Of a DNA stretch of 64,000 nt, positions 55,801 to 64,000 are shown one piece after another. The position numbers and the translations under genes were made by a program. Below the pieces are notes generated by a model, which was given only the letters and a program-made list of their open reading frames with translations, searched no databases and was not told where the DNA came from. Position 1 is the stretch's first letter. The number at the start of each line of letters is the position of its first letter. The stretch lies in assembly GCA_028752905.1 (NCBI GenBank), contig JAQNBH010000014.1:31830276-31894275 (forward strand), read 5' to 3'. Source of the stretch: Cladorhizidae sp. MBARI D1340-BT2. Lineage: Eukaryota; Porifera; Demospongiae; Poecilosclerida; Cladorhizidae.

Positions 55801-58800
55801 TTATTCTCCTACTGTTGTGTGGAGTTGTATTATGCTTGTTCCTGTAGTTGTGTTGTTATTCTCCTCCTGATGTGTGGAGTTGTATTATGCTTGTTCCTGT
55901 AGTTGTGTTGTTATTCTCCTACTGTTGTGTGGAGTTGTATTATGCTTGTTCCTGTAGTTGTGTTGTTATTCTCCTCCTGTTGATTGGAGTTGTATTATGC
56001 TTGTTCCTGTAGTTGTGTTGCTATTCTCCTCCTGTTGATTGGAGTTGTATTATGCTTGTTCCTGTAGTTGTGTTGTTATTCTTCTCCTGTTGTGTGGAGT
56101 TGTATTATGCTTGTTCCTGTAGTTGTGTTGTTATTCTCCTCCTGTTGATTGGAGTTGTATTATGCTTGTTCCTGTAGTTGTGTTGTTATTCTCCTCCTGA
56201 TGTTTGGAGTTGTATTATGCTTGTTCGTGTAGTTGTGTTGTTATTCTCCTCCTGTTGTGTGGAGTTGTATTATGCTTGTTCCTGTAGTTGTGTTGTTATT
56301 CTCCTGTTGTGTGGAGTTGTATTATGCTTGTTCCTGTAGTTGTGTTGTTATTCTCCCTGAAATTACAAATGCTGAGAATTGTACTATTTGAATGAAATAA
56401 TTCTGCATACTCAAGGATTTATGTCCCTTACCCACCATCCCCACCTCTCCCCTCCCTCCCTCCCCTCCCTTCTCCTCCACCCTCCTCACCTTAAGTTGCT
56501 TGATTTGTTTCTTGTGTTTGGCACTTTCTTTAATTTTCTCTTTGACCAGTACTTGGTTGAGTTCCTTCTCCGCCACCAGCTGTCTGTTGGTCATCTCCAG
56601 TTGGACCTGCGACTTCTGCAGAGACTCTTCCTGTGCAATGTGGAGCGCCATCGCCTCAGAGAGTTGCATATTTTCTTTGTATACCTCCCGCGTTCTCTCG
56701 TCAAGATTACTACAAGCAAGTACAACCTTCACATAACAGAAACATCTTATCAGCGTATATAAACCAGCTAATGGAGGACAAGAAGAGACACACAAGACAC
56801 ATGCGCCCCTTGACCCCTAAGTATTCAGGGGAAATGAAGAAGTAACTGAGATCTACCCAAGCTAATATTATCAAGCAAAAAAGTAAAGGTTCCATCAAAG
56901 CAGTACTAAGTCACTTGCTGCAGATGCAAGTTTAAAAGCTTACAGTAACAATAGTAATGTCTGCTATTAAAGGTAATGATGCACAGGTCATAATAATAAG
57001 CATTACCTCTGAACAAACTCTCAGTTGAATTGCAATGACCTTCTTAATAATCAACTTGAAATTTACTCCCTCGACGTTTCGGCAGATGCTCTAGCCTTCA
57101 CCATATCAGCACTAAGTTCCATTTCTAGCTGCTGATCATCTGCCAAGTCATTTCTCTTCCAAGATTTAAAAATAGGAAGAGGCAAAGATTGCGGACGTAC
57201 AAGACTATTATTTGCAATGTTTTAGAGCCTTGCTTGAAGTTACCAATTCTTGTGTCCTTCGCATTCAACTTGCATGTGATGAATCAAATGAAAGAGATGA
57301 GTCTTTTGAGTGTTGACACTCCTTGTGCCAGCCCATGAAGCCTTGAGTGGTGTCATAGGTACATACTTGGCTCCTTGAAACTAAAGAGGTGACTCTGTAG
57401 TTGTTGACTCTCCTTGTACCAGCCCATGAAGCCTTGAGTGGTGTCATAGCTACATACTTGGCTTCTTGAAACTAAAGAGGTGACGCTGTAGTTGTTGACT
57501 CTCCTTGTGCCAGCCTATGAAGCCATGAGTGGTGTCATAGCTACATACTTGGCTATTACATAGCCAACAACTATTACTATGACATAATCATCCACTTTAC
57601 TATTACATATTATTATTACATAACCATTCACTATTAGGGTAATGGAGAATGTTTTTCCAACATGTAAATTTCTGCATGTGTAGTTGCACTCTTGGCCGTA
57701 ATAGTCTTCAGTGTTATCTGAAGGCGGATTGCCGGCCTCCAGCAGGTCATTGACCATGACCCCAAGAATAATTGTTCAGGTAAACAAAGAAGTTAAAACA
57801 GACCATTAGACAGCTTTATCACTTAGTAGAGGATATTGGATGTGTACTAATGTTCAACATTAGACAGCTTTATCACTTACTGTATGTAGTAGAGGATATT
57901 GGATGTGTAATAATGTTCATCATTAGACAGCTTTATCACTTACTGTATGTAGTAGAGGATATTGGATGTGTACTAATGTTCATCATTAGACAGCTTTATC
58001 ACTTACTGTATGTAGTAGAGGATATTGGATGTGTACTAATGTTTGTCATCATTAGACAGCTTTATCACTGTCTGTCTGCAGTATAGGATATTGGATGTGT
58101 ACTAATGTTTGTCATCATTAGACAGCTTTATCACTGTCTGTCTGCAGTATAGGATGTATTGGATGTGTACTAATGTTCATCATCATTAGACAGCTTTATC
58201 ACTTATTGTATGTAGTAGAGGATATTGGATGTGTAATAATGTTCATCATTAGACAGCTTTATCACTTACTGTATGTAGTAGAGGATATTGGATGTGTACT
58301 AATGTTCATCATTAGACAGCTTTATCACTTACTGTATGTAGTAGAGGATATTGGATATGTAATAATGTTCATCATTAGACAGCTTTATCACTTACTGTAT
58401 GTAGTAGAGGATATTGGATGTGTAATAATGTCCATCATTAGACAGCTTTATCACTTACTGTATGTAGTAGAGGATATTGGATGTGTACTAATGTTCATCA
58501 TTAGACAGCATTATCACTGTCTGTCTGCAGTATAGGATATTGGATGTGTACTAATGTTTGTCATCATTAGACAGCTTTATCACTGTCTGTCTGCAGTATA
58601 GGATATTGGATGTGTACTAATGTTCATCATCATTAGACAGCTTTATCACTTATTGTATGTAGTAGAGATATTGGATGTGTACTAATGTTCATCATCATTA
58701 GACACCTTTATCACTGTCTGTCTGCAGTATAGGATATTGGATGTGTATATAGTAATGTTCATCATTAGACAGCTTTAATACTGTAGCAGGAGATGTTGCA

Positions 58801-61800
58801 GTCAAAATATTTGATGACTCAGACATTGAACGACATTTGATGGTATTTTATGGGGACGGGGACTATAAATCAAAATCATAATCTCCATACCATTATTTCA
58901 GGCACGTAACTACTTTGGCATCAAATTGTTGCTTATTCTGTGTTGTGCTTTCAAATGAAATGTTGACTGGCAAAAGATCCCTCAAAAACTCCCTAAGGCT
59001 ATAATGGCTTGTCAATGAGCAAAAGGAAATCGGCTACATACAAAGTGTTTTTAAATTCCAGGCTACACTGATTAAAAAACAAAGGTCACTTCTTCAAATC
59101 ACCAAAACTTTGCAGTATGTACTTGGAGATGTAAAAGATCTGACCACTCGCAACACTGAGCTCTAAAAGAGCTTGCAAATGACATAAAATTAGTGATCTG
59201 TAGCAAAGTTATGATTGTTGGGAACCAGATAACAAGAATTGCTGGAATATGCTGTCAATGTTGGATAATTCGCAGTTCCCTTCAATTTTTTTTATTTGAG
59301 ATAAGTGAAAGCACATCACCTTGCAATGGAGCATCCTGTGGCTTTAAAAGTTTGGAAATGTATATAGACATAGCAACATTTTTAACTGGGCGGGTGGAGG
59401 GGGGGGGTTATCTTTTCAGAGTTTTTAACCTATAGTCCTCCTTTAAAAAAGGTGGTGTTGTTAGTGGGTGTGTCATCTATTGGCGGTTGCTTTATTTGGC
59501 AGTCATGAGTATTGACCACCAATGGTCTGCAAGTGCTCGAGCTGCCTCAATGGGTCAAAATTAATTTTCGTCGACATTTCCAGGTATATGATATTAATTA
59601 CGTCAGCTAAGGTTGATGTGGTGATCATGAATTGAATATCGTGCCTGCCCCTGTCCTAGACGTAATACCTAGTTCTAGCCCTTATTCTAGCCTTAGTATT
59701 CCTGGTCACAGCCCTGGTCTTAGCCCTAATCCTACCCCTAGCTCTAGCCTCAGCTCTGTCTTAGCCATATCCTATGCCTAGTCCTAAGCTCTAGTCCTAG
59801 CCATTACCCTAGCCCTAGTCACTAGTTCTAGCCCTAGTCCTAATCCTCGACTTAATAAATAACTATAGCTCTAATCCTAGCCCTATAGACACTAGTTCTA
59901 GCCCTAGTCCTAATCCTAGACTTAACTATAGCTCTAATCCTAGCCCTATAGACACTAGTTCTAGCCCTAGTCCTAATCCTAGACTTAACTATAGCTCTAA
60001 TCCTAGCCCTATAGACACTAGTTCTAGTCCCTAGTCCTAATCCTAGACTTAACTATAGCTCTAATGCTAGCCCTATAGACACTAGTTCTAGTCCTCTAGT
60101 CCTAAACCTAGATAAACCCTAGATTCCTAGCCCTTATCCTATCCATACCCCTAGTTTTGTCCCCCAGTCCTAGCCCTAATCCTATCCCTAGTTCTAATCA
60201 CTTAGTCCTAGCCCCATCCCTAGCCCTAGTTCTAATCCGCAGTCCTAGCCCCAGTTCTAGTCTCTCAGTTTTAGCCTAGTCCTAGCCCTAATCCTAGCCC
60301 TAGTCCTACTCCCTCAGTCCTAGCCGTAGCCCTAGTTTTGTCTCCCAGTTTTAGCCTAGTCCTAGCCCTAATGCTAAACTTTAGTCCTAGCCTAGTCCTA
60401 ATCCTATCTCTAGCCCTAACCCTAGTTCCTAGAATATGCTTAAATACACCCCATGGCATGTGACTATGACTCATCCGTCTGTCCTTATGTATTTCACCCC
60501 ATGCCACACCACTATGACTTATCCATCTGTCCACATGCATAAATACACCCCATGCCACACCACTATGACTCATCCATCTGTTCACATGCATAAATACACC
60601 CCATGCTCAATTGTTTGTCCAGATGCATGATACACCCCGTGCCACACCACTATGACTCATCCATCTGTACACATGCATAAATACACCCCGTGCCACACCA
60701 CTATGACTCATCCATCTGTCCATATGCATAAATACACCCTGTGCCACACCACTATGACTCATCCATCTGTACACATGCATAAATACACCCTGTACCACAC
60801 CACTATGACTCATCCATCTGTACACATGCATAAATATATCCCATGCCTCTAGACTCATCAGCCTGCCCCCCTTCCCATCCATGCATACCTGACAGCTTCA
60901 TCGTGAGCAGTGCCAGCCAGCTTAGCTATCCTCCTGTTAGCTTCATTCTGTAGCCGTACCTTCTCCTCGAAGAACTTCTGTCCCAATGTTCTCAGCATTC
61001 TCCTGTGCTCCTCTGCGTTATCCACCAGCGAGGTCTGCAGGTGCTCGAGCTGCCCTAGCATCTCAGCCTTGTGCTTTCTGAACTCCTTCACAGCCTTAAG
61101 CTCTCCCTGGATGAGCCTCACCTGCACAGCCGTGCAATGGAAACAATGAGTGGCACATAGGCACACAAGGCAAGGCCTAGAGCTGACACACACACATGCA
61201 AACATATAAAAATCCAGTTGTTATGCAGTGGCTTATGTAACATCAGTCACCAAGAAAAGTGGCATTTTATACCGAGCAGCTGCTTAACAATCAATATACA
61301 CACGCTTGCATAGTTGGGCATGGATCAACTGTTTAGGAGATGATCAAGCCATTGAAGAAGAGAGCATGGAGAGCATTGTTTGTGGATATCATGTCTACAT
61401 GTATGACTTGTTCCAGTGATGGGAGGAAGACTCACTCTCGAGCAGGAGGAGATATGCAGTCACAACCAGCGATAGGAGGAAGACTCACTCTCGAGCAGGA
61501 GGGGATGCTGGCACAACCAGCGATAGGAGGAAGACTCACTCTCGAGCAGGAGGGGATGCTGTCACAACCAGCGACGGGAGGGAGACTCACTCTCGGGAAA
61601 GCATACTATCACAACCGGCGATGGGAAGAAGACCACTCTCGAGCAGGAAGGGATGCTGTCACAACCAGCGATAAAAGGAAGACTCACTCTCAGGTGGAGA
61701 TGCTGCATAACCAGCGATAGGGAAGACTCACTCTCAGGAGAAGATGCTGTCACAACCAGCACTCAACAAGTGAAGTTTGGAACCAACAGTAAAGTATGCA

Positions 61801-62088
61801 GGTGCTTAACAAACAGCATGGGGAAGAGGGTGGGGTAGGTGGGTTAATCATGCTTAACTAGAAGAGTGACTCAAAACCAAATATCTTTCTTACCTCATCT
61901 TCCTTCTCGTGGAGTCCAACCTCGAGCTGATTGATTCTCTGAGAATATTCTTCATTGAGCACGTCTTTCTCCTTGCAGGCCTCCATTCCCTGCTCCTTCA
62001 TCTGCTGCTTCAACTTCTCCAGCAACTTCACCTTCTCTGCATCTTCCTTCTTCAAGTAAGAGATGACTTCAATGGTGTCACGCTCCGT
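43532..62088 (-). CDS. BBOF1: Basal body-orientation factor 1-like coiled-coil protein, six 3' exons (5' end outside window)
   Basis: Exons on minus: 62088-61894, 61121-60889, 56709-56490, 45078-44813, 44069-43914, 43844-43532. The borders are GT-AG, the phases agree (0, 2, 0, 2, 2), and 460 residues result. The human protein is about 529 residues, so about 70-90 N-terminal residues are missing. Diagnostic segments in order: TERDTIEVISYLKKED, KAVKEFRKHKAEML, KFFEEKVRLQNEANRRIAKL, NLDERTREVYKENMQLSEA, KRLARRILDQRAEVELFFLE and MTWEHKEQVLKVLFAKMNG. These cover the DUF4515 coiled coil and the conserved C-terminal block of BBOF1 (CCDC176). BBOF1 sits at basal bodies and axonemes and keeps cilia aligned in multiciliated cells. 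The C-terminal 50 residues are unconserved and Ser/Pro-rich. Poly(A) candidate at 43452-43447. CCDC166 is the nearest alternative but lacks this C-terminal block. Confidence 0.9.
43914..44069 (-). CDS. BBOF1: BBOF1-like exon, penultimate
   Basis: 156 bp, phase 2 to phase 2, from gtgtccag|GGTCGA to TCATG|gtacgc. It encodes VEGHQHAKVAYQQKMLAATK then SYPLIKTFRAGQDAST and YHDMEYIQSW. Confidence 0.88.
44813..45078 (-). CDS. BBOF1: BBOF1-like exon, RRILDQRAEVELFFLEAL segment
   Basis: 266 bp, phase 0 to phase 2, from tttgtgtgcag|GACAAA to AGCAG|gtatat. It encodes VLQLEQSLTVLLHGFEHEKK and HIKRLARRILDQRAEVELFF, a near-invariant BBOF1 region. Confidence 0.92.
45205..46640 (-). repeat. Penelope-like terminus expanded into a 32-bp minisatellite, about 42 copies
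   Basis: 45205-45290 is a Penelope-like 3' terminus on minus (GTGAATTTCAAGTTGATTAT and onward). From about 45270 a 32-bp unit, AATAATGACTAGATGCTCTA plus GCCTTCATCAGG, is amplified to 46640. The minus strand reads CCTGATGAAGGCTAGAGCAT then CTAGTCATTATT, the hairpin part of the terminus without its GAAAC. Variants are CACC, CATC and two short GCACCAGG units. Confidence 0.9.
46665..47066 (+). mobile_element. Penelope-like element 3' end, 5'-truncated
   Basis: 46672-46720 matches, in translation (GCWVATLS) and base by base in inverse, the C-terminal coding end found at 62990-63010. An AT-rich 3' untranslated part follows. The terminus at 46966-47066 reads CCTGATGAAGGTGAGAGCAT, CTAGTCAAAACGTT, AATTTCAAGTTGATTATTG, TGTCAACTGAGAGTTC. 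It is opposed to the copy at 45205-45290, so the 32-bp array lies between inverted termini. Confidence 0.65.
47067..47426. other. BBOF1-like intron, unique sequence
   Basis: No exon, repeat or element recognised between the Penelope-like end and the 55-bp array. Confidence 0.4.
47427..56356. repeat. 55-bp tandem array of about 8.9 kb, about 162 copies, with higher-order structure
   Basis: Unit of 55 bp containing TATTATGCTTGTTCCTGTAG, TTGTGTTGTTATTCTCCTCC and TGTTGTGTGGAGTTG. Diagnostic variants (CTGATGTGTGG, CTGCTCCTG, TGTGAAGTTG, CTACTGTTG, TTGATTGG, GTTGCTATT) recur in the same order in several places. A block of about 1.03 kb near 48.1 kb recurs near 49.1 kb. The many 68-73 codon open frames are repeat artefacts. 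It fills the large BBOF1-like intron between exons 56709-56490 and 45078-44813. Confidence 0.97.
56490..56709 (-). CDS. BBOF1: BBOF1-like exon, coiled coil
   Basis: 220 bp, phase 2 to phase 0, from cttgcttgtag|TAATCT to CTTAAG|gtgagg. It encodes NLDERTREVYKENMQLSEAM and KHKKQIKQLK. A very G-rich sense-strand tract follows the donor. Confidence 0.92.
57010..57110 (-). mobile_element. Solo Penelope-like 3' terminus
   Basis: On minus: TGAAGGCTAGAGCATCTGCC, GAAACGTCGAGGGAG, AAATTTCAAGTTGATTATTA, CAACTGAGAGTTTG. No coding part is attached. It lies in a BBOF1-like intron. Confidence 0.6.
57312..57555. repeat. 91-bp tandem repeat, about 2.7 copies
   Basis: Unit contains TTGTGCCAGCCCATGAAGCC, GAGTGGTGTCATAG and CTACATACTTGGCT. 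Copies are about 95% alike. Confidence 0.88.
57800..58785. repeat. 63-bp tandem repeat, about 15 copies
   Basis: Unit contains CATTAGACAGCTTTATCACT, TACTGTATGTAGTAGAGGAT and ATTGGATGTGTA. A second unit type replaces the middle with GTCTGTCTGCAGTATAGGAT. Period 63 preserves frame, producing plus-strand frames of 78 and 120 codons with a 21-residue repeat (MFIIRQLYHLLYVVEDIGC); these lie in an intron of a minus-strand gene and are not taken as a gene. Confidence 0.92.
58786..59649. other. BBOF1-like intron, unique sequence
   Basis: No exon or element recognised. The 80-codon frame at 59193-59435 has no family features. A run of G at about 59399-59407 is present. Confidence 0.4.
59650..60430. 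repeat. Degenerate C-rich CTAGCCCTAATCC repeat
   Basis: Irregular 6-14 bp steps of CCTAGCCCTAGT, CCTAATCC and CTAGTTCTAGCC, with four better-preserved 56-57 bp units near 59865-60080 (AGCCCTATAGACACTAGTTC). It is the strand complement of the TAGGG-type arrays at 22-37 kb. The minus-strand Gly/Leu/Arg-rich frame near 60271-60591 is an artefact. Confidence 0.85.
60430..60850. repeat. 51-bp tandem repeat, about 8 copies
   Basis: Unit contains GCCACACCACTATGACTCAT, CCATCTGTACACATGCATAA and ATACACCC. Period 51 leaves open 17-residue repeats on both strands (MTHPSVHMHKYTPCHTT on plus), taken as artefacts. It ends about 40 bp from the donor of BBOF1-like exon 60889-61121. Confidence 0.9.
60889..61121 (-). 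CDS. BBOF1: BBOF1-like exon, DUF4515 core
   Basis: 233 bp, phase 0 to phase 2, from gctgtgcag|GTGAGG to GTCAG|gtatgc. It encodes VRLIQGELKAVKEFRKHKAE to FFEEKVRLQNEANRRIAKLA, the most conserved part of the family coiled coil. Confidence 0.92.
61415..61765. repeat. About 51-bp tandem repeat, about 7 copies
   Basis: Unit contains AAGACTCACTCTCGAGCAGG, GGATGCTGTCACAACCAGCG and AT(A/G)GGAGG. Later copies are shortened. It lies in the intron between BBOF1-like exons 61894-62088 and 60889-61121. Confidence 0.9.
61894..62088 (-). CDS. BBOF1: BBOF1-like, first exon within the window
   Basis: 195 bp, phase 0 at both ends, from ctctgctcag|ACGGAG to GATGAG|gtaag. It encodes TERDTIEVISYLKKED and a continuous charged helix ending VGLHEKEDE. 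The preceding exon is not visible; 62100-64000 is transposon sequence on this strand. Confidence 0.9.
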
Positions 62089-62239
62089 CTGAGCAGAGAG
62101 AAGGTTGTAATGGATGTCATAACTTGGCTACAGCATAGCATCTAGCATGACTAGGGGAGATGCATTAGTCAAAGCAACTTTCATGTCACACAAGCTTCTA
62201 TATTGTGTCACGATCGACAAACAACAATAATAATCTCTT

Positions 62240-62339
62240 AATGAACTCTTGGTTGACATAGTGTAGACACAATGACTTTCTCGCCAGCCAAAACATTGAG
62301 CGAGACAATTCAAGATGATTGCGAGAAAGTCATTGTGTC

Positions 62340-62373
<34 letters not shown>

Positions 62374-62450
62374 GTAATAACGTAATAGTAATAGTAGTAA
62401 TAATAATAGTTATAATAATATAATAATAGTAGTATTAGTAGTAGTAGTAG

Positions 62451-62501
<51 letters not shown>

Positions 62502-63172
62502 TCTCAATGAACTCTCAGTTGACATAATAACATTATAACAACTTTCTAACAACCTTCTCAATAATCAACTTCAAATTGACATTTCGACTAGATGTGCTAG
62601 CCTTCATTAGGAATATTGAGATGCTAAGGCTCGTGTGAGCTTGCTATATACTGGTAGCTAGGTATCCACCACGACCAGTATACATGCCCAGCACATGAAC
62701 CGGCACACATGCCTAGTACGTGCACCAGATGTAAATTTTAATAATAAAATAAAATAAACAAATAAATTAAATTAAATATATAATAATAAACAAACAATTA
62801 TTAATTAATATCGTAATAAAATTTACAAATAAATAATAAACTAAATTAATAAATAATAAATTAAATAAATAAACAATAATAATAATAACAGTAATATTAA
62901 TAATAACAATAATAATAAATATTAGAACAAATTTAAAAAAAATAAGACAAATAGATCAAATAAAAATAATTATGGTGGGCATGGCTTCAAGTTCAGGCTC
63001 TTCAGAGTAGCTCCCCAGCAGTCAGGCAAGTCCATTCCACAGTCTCAATTGAACAGCTCGCACTTTGGTGCTAGGCTGGTGTGCAATGCCTCCTTCACTA
63101 GCAGTTCCTTCTGTCTTCTGGCCTGGTCCAGGATGGTGGCTTCCTCCCATGAAATAGGACCCATAGCAAATC
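62240..63172 (-). mobile_element. Penelope-like element, 5'-truncated copy: C-terminal coding end, 3' UTR and terminus with (ATT)n
   Basis: Read on minus: 63172-62990 encodes the tail of the Penelope-like ORF (PISWEEATILDQARRQKELL, VKEALHTSLAPK, then CGMDLPDCWGATLKSLN) with one in-frame stop. An AT-rich 3' UTR (62980-62720) follows. The terminus is at 62640-62505: AATGAAGGCTAGCACATCTA, GTCGAAATGTC, AAGTTGATTATTGAGAAGG, TATGTCAACTGAGAGTTC. Then a long (ATT)n tract (62505-62340) and a second, more decayed terminus (62339-62240) with a 19-bp inverted repeat (62266-62284 with 62321-62339). Confidence 0.75.
62340..62505. repeat. (AAT)n microsatellite at a Penelope-like terminus
   Basis: AAT triplets with scattered AGT and AGTA interruptions. 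It is bounded on both sides by element termini in the same orientation, which suggests the microsatellite was the tail or the target of insertion. Confidence 0.9.
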
Positions 63173-63260
63173 CAAACAGAAACATCAAAAGAAGCTGGAA
63201 ACACATTTGGAGAGAAGGAGATCGAGAGAAGTTAAGTTTCAACCCTAAGACCTTGAACAG

Positions 63261-64000
63261 ATGGGCGGTAAATATGACAGTTTGACAGTTTCTCCAACTC
63301 TGGAAGAAGTGCTTGCTTTGGGTCTTAACTTTAACCCTGCTCCAAAGAGTCTACATCTGATGGATACCATAGCTGCAGTGGAAGAGATAGCCAGTAAGCT
63401 GGAGGATAACAAGGCACATGAGCTTTGAGGAAGAATATGTGGAATTTTGGCAACAGCAAGGAAACCAAAGGACAACCCGACGAGGAAACAGAGTAAGGTC
63501 CTGGGAGAGCTGAGGAAGATGGAAGAGTCTTACCAGCAGACAAAGGGAAGACAACAGTTCTGATGACAAAGGACAGGTACATTCCAAAGCTGACAAGAAT
63601 TCTGGAGACCAAAACATATGGAATACTGAAGAAGGATCCTGCCAAGGCACAGGAAAGTAAGGTGAATCGTGTGTTAAAGAATATGGAGAAGACGGGAGAA
63701 ATAACAACTGCATTATACAATAGAATTAGGGCTACTGGAAGTAGACCACCACTGATTTATGGGCTCCCTAAGATACATAAACCTGAGGTTCCCCTTAGAC
63801 CTATTGTGTCTTGTATACGTGCACCGTCGTATAATCTTTCCAAGTTCATAGCATATTTGATATCACCTCTGGCTGGAAATACAAGTACATATATCAAGGA
63901 TTCTGGACAATTTATCAAGTGTATTCACGGTGAATGTTTGGCACAGGATGAGTGTCTTGTCAGTTTTGATGTTTCCTCTCTTTATACCAATGTTCCCATT
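63261..64000 (+). pseudogene. Penelope-like element ORF, N-terminal part and start of reverse transcriptase (truncated by the window)
   Basis: Reads NFNPAPKSLHLMDTIAAVEE from near the ATG at 63261, then hits TGA at 63426-63428, continues (ATARKPKDNPTRKQSK), then loses one base near 63529. After that, LPADKGKTTVLMTKDRYIPK to GLPKIHKPEVPLRPIVSCIR and YIKDSGQFIKCI is open to the window end, stopping in the reverse-transcriptase motif A, SFDVSSLYTNVP. This order (LPADKG, GLPKIHK, PLRPIVS, SFDV-SL-TNVP) is characteristic of Penelope-like reverse transcriptases. One nonsense codon and one frameshift mark a probably inactive copy. It lies opposite to the truncated copy on its left. Confidence 0.88.

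Noticed and set aside
57850..58535. Plus-strand frames with a 21-residue repeat (MFIIRQLYHLLYVVEDIGC)
   Set aside because: The period of 63 bp preserves the frame automatically; no start context, no flanking exons, and antisense to BBOF1-like introns.
60271..60882. Minus-strand frames rich in Gly/Leu/Arg and in MSHSGVARG repeats
   Set aside because: Explained by the CTAGCCCTA tract and the 51-bp repeat.
63022..63242. Frame at 63242-63045 as the missing N-terminal exon of the BBOF1-like gene
   Set aside because: Although it begins hydrophobic and continues as a charged helix, the residues WEEATILDQARRQKELLVKE and the following CGMDLPDCWG match the Penelope-like C-terminal end.
1..64000. tRNA, rRNA or snRNA genes
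   Set aside because: No cloverleaf with A/B boxes and no conserved rRNA or snRNA stretch was recognised by eye; a tRNA or Rfam scan was not possible here.

Overview
Eukaryotic, almost certainly animal, genomic DNA. It has no bacterial gene organisation. The genes are split by GT-AG introns, and the recognisable ones are animal families: an ARHGAP11-type RhoGAP, a calcium- and integrin-binding (CIB) EF-hand protein, and the cilium-specific BBOF1. Relics of animal-type transposons surround them (Penelope-like, piggyBac, hAT/DUF4371, Ty3/Gypsy, a non-LTR element with a restriction-like endonuclease tail). A sponge or another early-branching marine invertebrate fits best, but the window does not prove this.

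Layout. 1-15.8 kb is transposon-rich and gene-poor: one possible C-terminal exon at the left edge, one possible small two-exon gene, one single-pass membrane protein (minus strand, 5.9-6.8 kb), decayed Gypsy, non-LTR and piggyBac pieces, and a dispersed repeat family. 15.8-38.1 kb (minus) is a full seven-exon ARHGAP11-like gene, rebuilt here by hand: all splice phases agree and it gives 805 codons. 38.2-42.7 kb (plus) is a two-exon CIB gene of 189 codons, head to head with the RhoGAP gene; the two start codons lie only 127 bp apart. 43.5-62.1 kb (minus) holds six 3' exons of a BBOF1-like ciliary coiled-coil gene, which converges on CIB and loses its 5' end off the right edge. 62.2-64 kb holds two opposed Penelope-like copies, one cut by the window end inside its reverse transcriptase.

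The striking property of the window is its introns. Nearly every intron of the three genes holds one or more private tandem arrays with units of 14-75 bp, the largest about 8.9 kb, 4.8 kb and 4.1 kb. Several begin at, or contain copies of, a splice site of the adjacent exon. The acceptor and donor of RhoGAP exon 2 are each present three times. The donor of exon 4 is one of about 13 tandem copies. The last intron carries about 56 copies of a module that, on the gene's sense strand, reads as branch point plus polypyrimidine tract with no internal AG. A plus-strand exon-like stretch at 22.2 kb shows the same pattern. I regard this as the most interesting signal in the window.

Functionally, the RhoGAP is expected to act on RhoA-type GTPases in cell division, CIB to be a myristoylated calcium sensor, and BBOF1 to align basal bodies in ciliated cells. 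The shared 127-bp RhoGAP/CIB promoter carries an E2F-like site touching a CHR-like element, as expected for G2/M control of an ARHGAP11 gene.
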